Origin: Bradyrhizobium sp.
Lineage (GTDB): Bacteria > Pseudomonadota > Alphaproteobacteria > Rhizobiales > Xanthobacteraceae
Reading direction: 5' to 3'
Length of the DNA: 64,000 bases
Assembly: GCF_030697065.1 (NCBI RefSeq)
Contig: NZ_JAUYQU010000087.1
Location: 1 to 64,000 of the forward strand
The notes under the pieces are model-generated. The model saw nothing but the letters and a program-made list of their open reading frames with translations. It searched no databases and had not been told where the DNA came from. The position numbers and the translations under genes were made by a program. Below, one piece after another: positions 7,271-15,980 of the stretch (the first letter of the stretch is position 1; every line of letters starts with the position of its first letter).

Positions 7271-9334
7271 ATGGGACACGACGTCAGAAGTCCCTCGGGC
7301 ACTAAAGCTTCGGGCCCACGGTGCATTGCGCTGGTGGGCCCTTTCCAGAGCGGTAAAACCACACTTCTCGAAGCCATCATGGCGCGCACCGGCGCCATCC
7401 CCCGCGCCGGCAGCGTCGATTCCGGAACCTCGGTCGGGGATTCCAGCCCCGAGGCCCGCCATCACAAGATGGGCACCGGCCTCACCGCCGCCGCCACCAA
7501 TTTCATGGGCGAAAGCTACACCTTCATCGATTGTCCGGGCTCGGTCGAGTTCGCGCACGACATGCGCGCCGCGCTGCCGGCGGTCGATGCCGCGGTCGTG
7601 GTGTGCGAGGCGGACGAGAAAAAGCTGCCGCAACTGCAGATCATCCTGCGCGAGCTCGAGGACCTCGGCATTCCGCGCTTTCTGTTCCTCAACAAGATCG
7701 ACCGCGCCTCCAAGCGCGTCCGGGAGACGCTGGCGACGCTGCAGCCGGCGTCGCGGATTCCGCTGGTGCTGCGCCAGATTCCGATCTGGAACGGCGATCT
7801 GATCGCGGGCTTCGTCGATCTCGCGCTGGAGCGCGCCTTCGTCTACCGCGAGCACAAGGCCTCCGAAGTGGTGGCGCTGGAGGGAGGCGATCTCGACCGC
7901 GAGAAGGAAGCCCGCTTCTCGATGCTGGAAAAGCTCGCCGATCACGACGACGCGCTGATGGAACAGTTGCTGGAGGACATCACGCCGCCGCGCGACGCGG
8001 TGTTCGACGATCTCGCCCGCGAACTGCGCGAAGGCCTGATCTGTCCGGTGCTGCTGGGATCGGCGCTGCGCGAAAACGGCGTGCTGCGGCTGATGAAGGC
8101 GCTGCGCCACGAGGCGCCCGATGTGACCGCGACCGCCAAACGGCTCGGCGCGTCGTCGCCGAAGGACGCACTGGCCTATGTGTTCAAGACGCTGCATCTG
8201 CAGCACGGCGGCAAGCTGTCGCTGACGCGGCTGCTGGCCGGCCGGCTCGACGACGGCGCCACGCTGCAATCGTCGTCAGGCGAGCATGGCAGGGTGTCCG
8301 GCATTCTCGGGGTCAGCGGCCTGCATGACAGCAAGCGTGCGTCCGCCGAGGCTGGCGAGACCGTCGCGCTGGGAAAACTCGACTCCGTCAAGACCGGCGA
8401 CACCGTGTCGAGCGGCAAGAACGCGCCGAAGGCGCTGGTCAGCGTTGAGCCGACGCCGCCCGTACTGGCGCTGTCGCTGTCGGCCACCGACCGCAAGGAC
8501 GACGTCAAGCTCGGCCAGGCGCTGCTGCGGCTCAACGAGGAGGATCCCTCGCTGACCATGATCCACAACCCACGCACCCACGACATCGTGCTGTGGGGGC
8601 AGGGCGAGATGCATCTGCGCGTCGCGCTGGAACGGCTCAAGGACCGTTTCGGCGTCAACGTCAAATCGCAGCCGCCCTCAATCGGCTATCTCGAGACCAT
8701 CCGCAAATCGATCACCCAGCGCGGCCGGCACAAGAAGCAGTCCGGCGGCCATGGCCAGTTCGGCGACGTGGTGCTGGAGGTCAAGCCGATGCCGCGCGGC
8801 GGCGGCTTCGTGTTCCAGGAAAGGGTGGTCGGCGGCGCCGTGCCGAAAAACTATATCGGTGCGGTGGAGGAGGGCGTGGTCGACGGCCTGCTGAAGGGGC
8901 CGCTCGGCTTCCCCGTGATCGACGTGCAGGTGACGCTGACCGACGGCTCCTATCACAGCGTCGATTCCTCCGATCTCGCCTTCCGCACCGCGGCGCGGAT
9001 CGGCGTATCCGAAGCGCTGCCGCAATGCGCGCCGGTATTGCTGGAGCCGATCCATGTGGTCGAGATCGTCTGTCCGACCGAGGCCACCGCGAAGATCAAC
9101 GCCATCCTGTCGGGGCGGCGGGGGCAAATTCTCGGCTTCGACACCCGCGAGGGCTGGCCGGGCTGGGACCGCGTCCGCGCCATGATGCCGGAAGCCGAGA
9201 TCGGCGAGCTGATCGTCGAACTGCGCTCGGCCACCGCCGGCGCCGGCAGCTTCACCCGGGCGTTCGACCGCATGGCCGAAGTCACCGGCCGCGCCGCCGA
9301 CCAGATCATCGCCGCCCACAGCGTCGCGGCGTGA
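7271..9334 (+). CDS. elongation factor G-like GTPase (EF-G paralogue)
   Basis: 687 residues, the usual EF-G length. GTPase motifs: G1 GPFQSGKT (23-30), G3 DCPGS (87-91), G4 NKID near 153. These are followed by EF-G-type domains II to V, including SGGHGQFGDVVLEV and, near the end, SGRRGQILGFD. In normal EF-G the G3 motif is DTPGH and the His positions the attacking water; here it is Ser91, so GTP hydrolysis may be slow or changed. This fits an EF-G2-type paralogue rather than the housekeeping factor, which usually sits by rpsL/rpsG/tuf. The start at 7271 has a strong AAGGAGG site; an open frame back to 6800 is not credible. Its cellular role is unknown. Confidence 0.85.
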   Translation: MGHDVRSPSGTKASGPRCIALVGPFQSGKTTLLEAIMARTGAIPRAGSVDSGTSVGDSSPEARHHKMGTGLTAAATNFMGESYTFIDCPGSVEFAHDMRAALPAVDAAVVVCEADEKKLPQLQIILRELEDLGIPRFLFLNKIDRASKRVRETLATLQPASRIPLVLRQIPIWNGDLIAGFVDLALERAFVYREHKASEVVALEGGDLDREKEARFSMLEKLADHDDALMEQLLEDITPPRDAVFDDLARELREGLICPVLLGSALRENGVLRLMKALRHEAPDVTATAKRLGASSPKDALAYVFKTLHLQHGGKLSLTRLLAGRLDDGATLQSSSGEHGRVSGILGVSGLHDSKRASAEAGETVALGKLDSVKTGDTVSSGKNAPKALVSVEPTPPVLALSLSATDRKDDVKLGQALLRLNEEDPSLTMIHNPRTHDIVLWGQGEMHLRVALERLKDRFGVNVKSQPPSIGYLETIRKSITQRGRHKKQSGGHGQFGDVVLEVKPMPRGGGFVFQERVVGGAVPKNYIGAVEEGVVDGLLKGPLGFPVIDVQVTLTDGSYHSVDSSDLAFRTAARIGVSEALPQCAPVLLEPIHVVEIVCPTEATAKINAILSGRRGQILGFDTREGWPGWDRVRAMMPEAEIGELIVELRSATAGAGSFTRAFDRMAEVTGRAADQIIAAHSVAA

Positions 9335-9340
9335 TCCTTT

Positions 9341-9474
9341 CCGTCATTCCGGGGCGCGCGAAAGCGCGAACCCGGAATCCGGAGGATGTGTTCCCGGTGT
9401 CCCGCCCGATCGGGATTCCCGATGTGCAATTGCACATCTGAGGTTCAGCCCTGCGGGCCGACCCGTAATGACGG
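9341..9474. repeat. palindromic intergenic repeat, family B
   Basis: Bounded by an exact 8-base inverted pair, CCGTCATT at 9341-9348 and AATGACGG at 9467-9474. Inside are GCGCGCGAAAGCGCG-type arms and a perfect 18-base palindrome, GATGTGCAATTGCACATC, at 9421-9438. It fills the gap between the EF-G paralogue and aroE and may end transcription or act as a spacer. The termini resemble the CGTCATT...AATGACG elements common in Bradyrhizobium genomes. Confidence 0.75.
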
Positions 9475-9566
9475 CGTTGGTTGTCAGGCGGCGGCATTGA
9501 CAGCGCCGCCGGCTTGCCCGATCTCACGGGCGTCGCCCGCTCCCGGGCGTCGCCATGGGATCGTCG

Positions 9567-10409
9567 ATGACCGCTGAAACAAAGCCCCCCGCCGCGTGCC
9601 TGATCGGATGGCCGGCGGCGCATTCGCGCTCGCCGCTGATTCATCATTACTGGCTGCGCACGCTCGGCATCGCGGGCGGCTACGTCATCGAGGCGGTGCC
9701 GCCCGACGAATTCAGGGATTTCGTGTTCCGGCTGTCGCTGCGCGGCTTCGTCGGCGCCAACGTCACCTTGCCGCACAAGGAACAGGCGCTGACGCTGTCG
9801 AAGCCGGACGCGCGCGCCCGCGCCGTCGGCGCCGCCAATACGCTGTGGTACCAGGACGGCGAACTGCGCTCGACCAACACCGACATCGAGGGCTTCATCA
9901 ACAATCTCGACGTCTGCGCCCCGGGATGGGACCGCGCCGAGGATGCGCTGGTGCTGGGCGCCGGCGGTTCGTCGCGCGCGGTAGTGTTCGGGCTGATCGA
10001 GCGCGGCATCAAGCGTGTGCACCTGGCCAACCGCACCCTCGATCGCGCGCGGGCGCTTGCCGATCAGTTCGGCGCCGAGGTGCATCCGCTCGCGTGGGAT
10101 GGCATCGACGAGGTGCTGCCGCGCGCGGGCCTGCTGGTCAATACCACGTCGCTCGGCATGCATGGCCAGCCCGCGCTCGATATCGACCTCGCCTTGCTGC
10201 CGCCGCGCGCGGTGGTCGCCGATCTCGTCTACGTGCCGCTGGAAACGCCGCTGCTGGCGGCCGCGCGCGCGCGCGGACTGCCGGTCGCCGACGGCCTCGG
10301 CATGCTGCTGCACCAGGCGGTGCGGGGCTTCGAATTGTGGTTCGGCCGGCGCCCGCAGGTCACCGCCGAACTCCGCGCGCTGGTCGAGGCCGATCTGAAA
10401 AAGGTCTGA
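9567..10409 (+). CDS. aroE: shikimate dehydrogenase
   Basis: 280 residues. It reduces 3-dehydroshikimate to shikimate with NADPH, the fourth step of chorismate synthesis, in the cytoplasm. The N-terminal substrate domain has SRSPLIHHYWL and NVTLPHK, with catalytic K71, and NTDIEGF gives the partner Asp. The cofactor domain has GAGGSSRAV, with NRT (ANRTLDRA) for NADP, and the C-terminal DGLGMLLHQA is a family signature. ATG at 9567 gives the usual start (MTAETKPPAACLIGWPAAHS); ATG at 9555 is possible and adds four residues. It stands alone, flanked by a repeat and by the converging radical SAM gene. No other aro gene is on this side of the window. Confidence 0.93.
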   Translation: MTAETKPPAACLIGWPAAHSRSPLIHHYWLRTLGIAGGYVIEAVPPDEFRDFVFRLSLRGFVGANVTLPHKEQALTLSKPDARARAVGAANTLWYQDGELRSTNTDIEGFINNLDVCAPGWDRAEDALVLGAGGSSRAVVFGLIERGIKRVHLANRTLDRARALADQFGAEVHPLAWDGIDEVLPRAGLLVNTTSLGMHGQPALDIDLALLPPRAVVADLVYVPLETPLLAAARARGLPVADGLGMLLHQAVRGFELWFGRRPQVTAELRALVEADLKKV

Positions 10410-10472
10410 GCGGAAACAGCGACGCCGGACCAGCGTCGGCCGCGCAACGTCATCGCGAGCGCGACCGGCGCA

Positions 10473-12269
10473 TCATTTCGCGCTGCAGGCGGCGCCGCCC
10501 AGCACGCAGAATTTCGCGCAATGCGGATGGTTGAGCATCACCTGCTGCGAAGCTTCGGCCAGCGTGCTGCCGAGTTCGAACTGGGTGTCGTAGGGAAGAA
10601 GGGTGCAGGCCAGCACCGCCGGCCGTTCGGCGTCCTTGCGTTTGACGACCATCCGCGACGACGCGCACATGACGTCGGCCGGCGATTTCCCGAGGATGCC
10701 CCAGCAGGCTTCGGTGATCTCCGGCACATCGGCCGTCTGGTCCATTTCCGGAAAGACCACGAGGTCGATCGGGTCGTTTGCGTCGATACCGAATTTTTCC
10801 AGCAGTCGGGCATACCCCGCCCGCACCATGCCTTCGGCCTCGCCCGAATACATCCGTCCGGCAACGCTGATCCGGAAGCTGTTGGCGGCGAGCCAGCTCA
10901 GGCCGTCGATGGTCGGCTGCCAGCTCCGCGGTCCCCGTTCCAGTTCATGAAGCTCGCTTGTGTAATGGTCGATCGAGACCCGCAGCGCCAGGCGGTCGCC
11001 GAATCTTTCCCTGAGGCGAAGCAGCGATCGCTGATGATGCCGCATCGGCTTCATGGCATTGGTGAGGACGAGCGTTTCGAAGCCGCGCGCCAGCGCATCT
11101 TCGAGCATCGCAGGGAATTGCGGGTTCATGAAGGGCTCGCCGCCGGTAAAGCCGATCAGCCTGGTCGGCAGCGCATCGCGGGCGATCTCGTCGAGATAGT
11201 CCGAGACCTCGGCCGCCGTGATATAGGCGAGCCTGTCGTTCCTCGGGGTGGATTCGATGTAGCAATTGGCGCAGGAGAGGTTGCAGAGCGTGCCGGTGTT
11301 GATCCACAGCGTATCGAGGCCGGCCAGCGCAACGCTCGCGCGCGGCGCCCCTGTCGCGGTGGATCCGGCATGTCGGAATTTCGCCGGATCGAGTCCTGCG
11401 GGCTCCGCGGATATCGGCCAGGCCGGCCGTGCGCTGCTGTCGCGCTCCCAGGTCAGCGAGCAGGGCGACAGCGCAACCCCCCGCGCTTTCGCTTCGGCCC
11501 GCGGCAGCACGTCGCAACCGGGCCAGAGGCCCGACGACAGCGCTTCCGAATAACCTTCCGGGAGACCGGCGTTGCGCATCGCGGCCGCGGCCGCCGCATG
11601 GTCGTAATTCACCGAGGCATGCTCGAGCACGATCGAGCGAGGCGCGTTGCCCGGACTGAGGACGCTGTACCAGACGCGCGGCGTGCCGTCGTTCGCGGGC
11701 ATCCCGACCACCCCGGGATTGTGCCATAGAAGGCCATCGATCACCTGGGTGAAGGGCAGGCCGCAATGCCCGGCAATGATGCCGTCGACCCGGGAGGATG
11801 CGAGGTCGAGCGCCTTGATGCGTGAGGGCGTCGACGCGAATATGAAGCGGCTGATGTCGGAGAGGCTTCCATGCACGGCGACGAGGCGGAGGCCCGCGAC
11901 CGATACTTCCAGCCGCCTGGGAAGGCTGCGCATCCAGTCTCGGTCGTCACGGTTCAGTTGCGAACGCGCATGGTTGAACCAGACCGCCGACAGTCGGTCG
12001 CATTCGCTCCCCGGCGCGAAACCGCATCCGCAATCCTCGGCGTCCGCAGCCAGTTGCTCTTCGCAGTTTCCCATGACGACGCTGATGCCGGCCTTGCGCA
12101 CGAGGTCGACGCAGGATCGCGCGTCCGCTCCGTAGGCCACCACGTCGCCGGTACAAATCACGCGATGCGGGGGAATGCCGCGCCGCGACGCCTCCGCCAG
12201 GACGGCCTCGGTCGCCTGGAGGTTGGAATAGGGGCCGCCAAAAACCAGAAGCCTGGAGTCTGCATTCAT
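10473..12269 (-). CDS. metallophosphoesterase-like / radical SAM fusion protein
   Basis: 598 residues in two parts. Residues 6-215 resemble YfcE-type metallophosphoesterases: GGPYSNLQA, TGDVVAYG (G41-D42), MGNCEE (67-70), VHGS (H133) and AGHCG (167-170). The expected D-x-H of motif I is absent, the catalytic His of GNH is Cys69 and the last His of GHxH is Gly170, so the metal site is altered. Residues about 318-545 are a radical SAM domain with CNLSCANC (C329, C333, C336) and GGEP (376-379). The tail carries further cysteines (C535, C555, C584, C588, C595), suggesting an auxiliary Fe-S cluster as in SPASM-type enzymes. It is divergent from the glycosyltransferase operon starting at 12552. The reaction is unknown. 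Confidence 0.85.
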   Translation of the reverse strand: MNADSRLLVFGGPYSNLQATEAVLAEASRRGIPPHRVICTGDVVAYGADARSCVDLVRKAGISVVMGNCEEQLAADAEDCGCGFAPGSECDRLSAVWFNHARSQLNRDDRDWMRSLPRRLEVSVAGLRLVAVHGSLSDISRFIFASTPSRIKALDLASSRVDGIIAGHCGLPFTQVIDGLLWHNPGVVGMPANDGTPRVWYSVLSPGNAPRSIVLEHASVNYDHAAAAAAMRNAGLPEGYSEALSSGLWPGCDVLPRAEAKARGVALSPCSLTWERDSSARPAWPISAEPAGLDPAKFRHAGSTATGAPRASVALAGLDTLWINTGTLCNLSCANCYIESTPRNDRLAYITAAEVSDYLDEIARDALPTRLIGFTGGEPFMNPQFPAMLEDALARGFETLVLTNAMKPMRHHQRSLLRLRERFGDRLALRVSIDHYTSELHELERGPRSWQPTIDGLSWLAANSFRISVAGRMYSGEAEGMVRAGYARLLEKFGIDANDPIDLVVFPEMDQTADVPEITEACWGILGKSPADVMCASSRMVVKRKDAERPAVLACTLLPYDTQFELGSTLAEASQQVMLNHPHCAKFCVLGGAACSAK

Positions 12270-12551
12270 GCTGTGATCGATCCGCAGTCGCTAAGGATGG
12301 TTCGTCGACAGAGCCGTATTAGTTACGCCATGACGCCGGATTTCGGCTCAGGCTGCCCGCGTGCGCAGCAGGGTTCTAACCGGACTGTTCCATTTGGGTT
12401 GCACCAAGTCCCGTTCCGGCCGCAAGGTCGACCGAGCCGGGAGAGTTCCGCGGCGATTTGACGCTGGACGCGATCCCGCTCGGGGTAACCATCGGTTGGC
12501 CTGCGACGAAACTATCGGAGAACCGGGGCTGACCCCGCAGGGAACCTTTCC

Positions 12552-13229
12552 ATGATCAGCGTCGTCATCCCCACGCTGAACGCGGAAGCCGGTCTGGCGG
12601 CAACGCTCGATCGGCTGCGGGCTGGCACACAAGGGCTCATCGAGGAAATCATCGTTTCCGATGGGGGGTCGACCGACGCCACGGTCGAGATTGCCCATCG
12701 CGCCAATTGCAGGGTGGTCCGGGGTCCGCCGGGGCGGGGCGAGCAACTGGGTTTCGGCGCGCGCCAGGCCGAAGGTCGCTGGCTGCTCTTTCTTCATGCC
12801 GACACCTGCCTTGGGGCGGGGTGGGAAGATGCCGCGACCGAGTTCATGCGGCGGACAACAACGGGGCGCCGTGCGGCGGTATTCACATTCAAGCTCGACG
12901 ATTCCGCGACGTCGGCGCTGGTCCTGGAGCGGATCGTCGCGTTGCGCGGAAGGGCGCTCGGATTGCCCTACGGCGATCAGGGCCTGCTGGTGTCGCGTGG
13001 CTTCTATGATGAAATCGGGGGTTTCAGGCCGCTGCCGATCATGGAGGACGTCGATTTCGTTCGCCGCATCGGGCGGACCCGGCTGGAGACACTTGCGGTG
13101 CCCGCGGTTACCAGCGCGGTTCGCTACCGGCGGAACGGATACCTGCCCCGAATGGCGCGCAACGCTACGTGTCTGCTGCTCTATTTCATCGGGGTGCCGC
13201 CGAAATCGATTGCCAGGATCTATGGATAG
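12552..13229 (+). CDS. TIGR04283-type glycosyltransferase family 2
   Basis: 225 residues with a GT-A fold: an N-terminal VVIPTLNAE, SDGGSTD, the metal-binding FLHADT in place of DxD, GDQG, and MEDVDF. This compact set is typical of the family annotated as 'rSAM/selenodomain-associated transferase 2' or arsenosugar biosynthesis glycosyltransferase. It would transfer a sugar from a nucleotide sugar to an unknown acceptor in the cytoplasm. It is first in an operon of five; its stop overlaps the next start by eight bases (ATGGATAG). A small GC hairpin (12524-12537) and an AGGGAA site precede its ATG. The divergent neighbour is the radical SAM fusion, 282 bases away. Confidence 0.85.
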   Translation: MISVVIPTLNAEAGLAATLDRLRAGTQGLIEEIIVSDGGSTDATVEIAHRANCRVVRGPPGRGEQLGFGARQAEGRWLLFLHADTCLGAGWEDAATEFMRRTTTGRRAAVFTFKLDDSATSALVLERIVALRGRALGLPYGDQGLLVSRGFYDEIGGFRPLPIMEDVDFVRRIGRTRLETLAVPAVTSAVRYRRNGYLPRMARNATCLLLYFIGVPPKSIARIYG

Positions 13230-13842
13230 AAGTCGCGTACTCCCGACGTTGTTTGTGATGGTCAAGGCGCCGCTGGCCGGCGCGGTAAAGACCCGGCTGG
13301 CGGCCGCGATCGGCACGGCCGAAGCGCTTCGCTTCTATCGTAGTTCGACCGCTTCGCTGCTGCGGCGCGTCGGAGCGGACCCGCGTTGGCGGACCGTACT
13401 CGCCGTCAGTCCGGATCGGTATGCCCGTTCGCGGTTCTGGCCGGCCGGCTTGTCCCGCATCGGGCAGGGGCAGGGCGATCTGGGCGACCGGATGCAGCGT
13501 TTGCTCGACCGGCCGGGTGGACCCTGCATTCTGATCGGCTCGGACATTCCCGGCATCCGGACGGGTCACATCGCCGAGGCGTTCGCCGTGCTGGCGCGCT
13601 CGCGGCTGGTTTTCGGCCCTTCGGAGGATGGCGGGTTCTGGCTTGCCGGCACACGGCGCCCGACGCCACGTCTGTTCCGGAACGTGCGATGGTCGACACC
13701 GCACACTTTGGCGGACACGCTGGTGAATGTGGGCAGACCGGTTGGCCTTGCCGCCACATTGGCCGATGTGGACACGGAAGCCGATTGGCGGCGCTGGCGC
13801 CGGGGAGACTTCGAAGGGCGGCAACCGGAAGGCGGCGGCTGA
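13222..13842 (+). CDS. TIGR04282/DUF2064 glycosyltransferase-like protein
   Basis: 206 residues. The family marks are LFVMVKAPLAGAVKTRL near the N-terminus (a nucleotide-sugar-binding loop resembling KxPxxGxxKTRL), LIGSDIPGI, and FGPSEDGGFWLAG. This is the 'rSAM/selenodomain-associated transferase 1' family, a nucleotidyl/glycosyltransferase-like GT-A fold. It almost always travels with the TIGR04283 family, as here, where the two genes overlap. The pair presumably makes and transfers one activated group, but the product is not known for this context. The next gene begins within its stop codon (TGATG). Confidence 0.85.
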   Translation: MDRSRVLPTLFVMVKAPLAGAVKTRLAAAIGTAEALRFYRSSTASLLRRVGADPRWRTVLAVSPDRYARSRFWPAGLSRIGQGQGDLGDRMQRLLDRPGGPCILIGSDIPGIRTGHIAEAFAVLARSRLVFGPSEDGGFWLAGTRRPTPRLFRNVRWSTPHTLADTLVNVGRPVGLAATLADVDTEADWRRWRRGDFEGRQPEGGG

Positions 13843-14546
13843 TGAGGCGCTATTTGCCCTACATTGTCGCCGGCCTCTTTGTGGCGATCGCCGCCGCCGC
13901 GCATTTCAGCGGGCTGACCGATGCCTTGAGCCCGCAGGCCATTCTGGCCAAGCGGCAGGCCTTGCAGGAACTCGCCGCATCCTATCCGGTGCTCGCGCCT
14001 TTGGCGTTTGCCGGCGTGTATCTGGCCGTCGCGGCGTTCGCGTTGCCGGTGGCTGCGATCCTCAGCCTGCTGGGCGGCTTCCTGTTCGGGGTAGGGCTCG
14101 GATCGGTGCTGGTGCTCTGCTCGGCGACGGCAGGCGCCCTCATCGTATTCACCCTGGCGCGCAGCGCGATCGGAGAACCGCTTCGCCGCAAGGCGGGGCC
14201 GCTCTACGAGAAGATCGCGGTCAACATGCGGGAAAACGCGTTCGGCTACCTGCTGTTCCTGCGCCTCGTACCGGTGTTTCCGTTCTTCCTTGTAAACCTC
14301 GTTGCGGCCCTGTTCGACATGACGGCGCGCAGCTTCGTCGTTGCCAGCGTCATCGGCATGGCGCCCGGGACCGTGATCTACGTGAATTTCGGACGCCAGC
14401 TTGGCACGGTGACAAGTCTTCAGGATCTCCTGTCGCCTGGTGTGCTGGTTGCGTTGACCGGGCTTGGCCTGCTGGCGCTGATGCCGGCGGTGTACAGGCA
14501 GTGGAGCGGTAGACGTTCGGGCGCGACAGGAAAATCGGAGGTTTGA
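13842..14546 (+). CDS. TVP38/TMEM64 (VTT domain) membrane protein
   Basis: 234 residues with about five hydrophobic spans. The VTT/SNARE-associated core lies at about 60-200: LPVAAILSLLGGFLFGVGLGSVLVL, then FLRLVPVFPFFLVNLVAA, then GMAPGTVIYVNFG. The R-x-x-P-x-x-P-F-x-x-x-N motif is the family hallmark. Relatives (DedA/TVP38) are lipid scramblase or flippase-like transporters. The start overlaps the previous stop. In many bacteria such a gene is directly followed by a Lpd/MerA-like FAD enzyme, as here. It may move a lipid-linked or small product of this operon, but that is inference. Confidence 0.88.
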   Translation: MRRYLPYIVAGLFVAIAAAAHFSGLTDALSPQAILAKRQALQELAASYPVLAPLAFAGVYLAVAAFALPVAAILSLLGGFLFGVGLGSVLVLCSATAGALIVFTLARSAIGEPLRRKAGPLYEKIAVNMRENAFGYLLFLRLVPVFPFFLVNLVAALFDMTARSFVVASVIGMAPGTVIYVNFGRQLGTVTSLQDLLSPGVLVALTGLGLLALMPAVYRQWSGRRSGATGKSEV

Positions 14547-14549
14547 CGC

Positions 14550-15980
14550 GTGACAGCATCGCGGTTTGACGTTTGCGTGGTCGGTGCGGGTTCTGCCGGT
14601 CTATCGGTGGCCGCGGGGACGTCCCAGCTCGGTTTGAAGACGGTCCTCATCGAACGCGGCGAGATGGGCGGGGAGTGCCTTAATTCCGGCTGCGTTCCGT
14701 CGAAAGCCCTGCTCGCCGCAGCGAAGACGGCGCATGGCTATGGCGGCTGGGAGATTGCCGGCGTCAGCGGATCGACGCCCGATGTGGATTTCGCCGCCGT
14801 GCATGACGGCGTGCGCGGGGTCATCGAAACGATCGCGCCGCATGACTCGGTCGCCCGTTTCGAGAAACTCGGCGTCACGGTGCTGCGCGACACGGCCCGG
14901 TTTGTCGATGCGGAAACCATGGAGATCGGCGATGCCCGGCTGCGCGCAAGATGGTTCGTCATAGCCACCGGATCGAAAGCAGTCATCCCGAAAATCCCGG
15001 GGCTGGATCCGTCCGCAACCCTGACCAACGACACCATATTCGGCTTGCGCGAGAAGCCGGATCATCTTGTCATCATCGGCGGCGGGCCGATCGGGATCGA
15101 AATGGCCGTGGCGCATCGCCGGCTCGGGGCCGCCGTCACGATCCTGGAGCGTGACGCGATACTGCCGCACGACGAGCCCGAACTCGTGGACGATCTGCGC
15201 GGCGTGCTTCGTGACGAAGGAATCGTGCTGCTCGAAGGCGTCGAAATTTCTTCGATCCGGCACGGGCCGGGCCGCGTGGAGGCAGGCTTCCGGCGGGATG
15301 GCCGCGATAACTCAGTTTCGGGCTCGCACCTGCTCGTCGCCGCCGGACGATCTCCGCAACTGCAGGACTTGCAGCTCGATGCCGCCGGCGTGGTCCATGA
15401 TGCCAGGGGCATTGTCGTCGATGGCCGGCTGCGCACCAACCGAAGGCATATTTTCGCGCTGGGCGACGTGATCGACGCGCCTCATTTCACGCATGTGGCC
15501 GGATATCAGGCCGGGATCGTGGTGCGCAACCTTGCCTTTCGACTTCCGGCCAGGGTCGATTACCGGGCCCTGCCATGGGTGACCTATGCCGACCCCGAAC
15601 TTGCGCATGTCGGCCTGACGGAAGCCCAGGCGCGCAAAAGCCTTGGCGGCAAGGTTTCGGTGCAGCGCGTCGCGTTGCGAACCAATGACCGGGCGGTCGC
15701 CGAGCGTCGTACCACCGGATCGATCAAGGTTATCCTCGGCCCGCGGGGCCGCATTCTGGGGGCGTCGATACTGGCGCCGTCGGCCGGAGAAATGATCGGG
15801 CTGTGGTGCCTGGCCATCAAGCAAAGGCTCACGCTCAAGGCGATCACCGATCTGATGTTGCCCTATCCCACGATGAGCGAAATCGGAAAGGCAGCGGCAA
15901 GCCAGTACTATCAGCCGCTGCTGTTCAACGACAGGACGAGCCGGGTCGTTGGAGCATTGCAATGGCTGCCGATATGGTAG
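14550..15980 (+). CDS. FAD-dependent disulfide oxidoreductase, mercuric reductase/Lpd-like
   Basis: 476 residues of the class I pyridine nucleotide-disulfide oxidoreductase fold. FAD-binding GAGSAG is at 12-17, the redox-active disulfide is C43/C48 in CLNSGCVPSK, the NAD(P) GGGPIGIE lies mid-protein and the second FAD motif GDVID follows. The C-terminal dimer interface reads LPYPTMSE, where lipoamide dehydrogenase and glutathione reductase have His-Pro; Tyr here is as in mercuric reductase. The N-terminal HMA domain and C-terminal Cys pair of MerA are missing, so mercury reduction is unlikely. GTG start, three bases after the TVP38 gene. It may keep a thiol- or selenium-containing product reduced. 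Confidence 0.88.
   Translation: MTASRFDVCVVGAGSAGLSVAAGTSQLGLKTVLIERGEMGGECLNSGCVPSKALLAAAKTAHGYGGWEIAGVSGSTPDVDFAAVHDGVRGVIETIAPHDSVARFEKLGVTVLRDTARFVDAETMEIGDARLRARWFVIATGSKAVIPKIPGLDPSATLTNDTIFGLREKPDHLVIIGGGPIGIEMAVAHRRLGAAVTILERDAILPHDEPELVDDLRGVLRDEGIVLLEGVEISSIRHGPGRVEAGFRRDGRDNSVSGSHLLVAAGRSPQLQDLQLDAAGVVHDARGIVVDGRLRTNRRHIFALGDVIDAPHFTHVAGYQAGIVVRNLAFRLPARVDYRALPWVTYADPELAHVGLTEAQARKSLGGKVSVQRVALRTNDRAVAERRTTGSIKVILGPRGRILGASILAPSAGEMIGLWCLAIKQRLTLKAITDLMLPYPTMSEIGKAAASQYYQPLLFNDRTSRVVGALQWLPIW

Noticed and set aside
12270-12551. Possible riboswitch ahead of the glycosyltransferase operon (begins GGGAGAG like a glycine riboswitch)
   Set aside because: The conserved core of the glycine aptamer (CCGAAGG...GCAA...CTCTCAGG) is missing; only a small GC hairpin is clear.
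12661-13221. Long frame upstream of the DUF2064 gene, fusing it to an out-of-frame reading of the glycosyltransferase
   Set aside because: The family start is at 13222 (MDRSRVLPTLFVMVKAP), and the upstream frame is a shadow of the TIGR04283 gene.
14550-15980. Mercuric reductase (merA) and a mercury-resistance operon
   Set aside because: No HMA domain, no C-terminal Cys pair, and no merR/merT/merP genes nearby; only the general fold and Tyr in place of His match.
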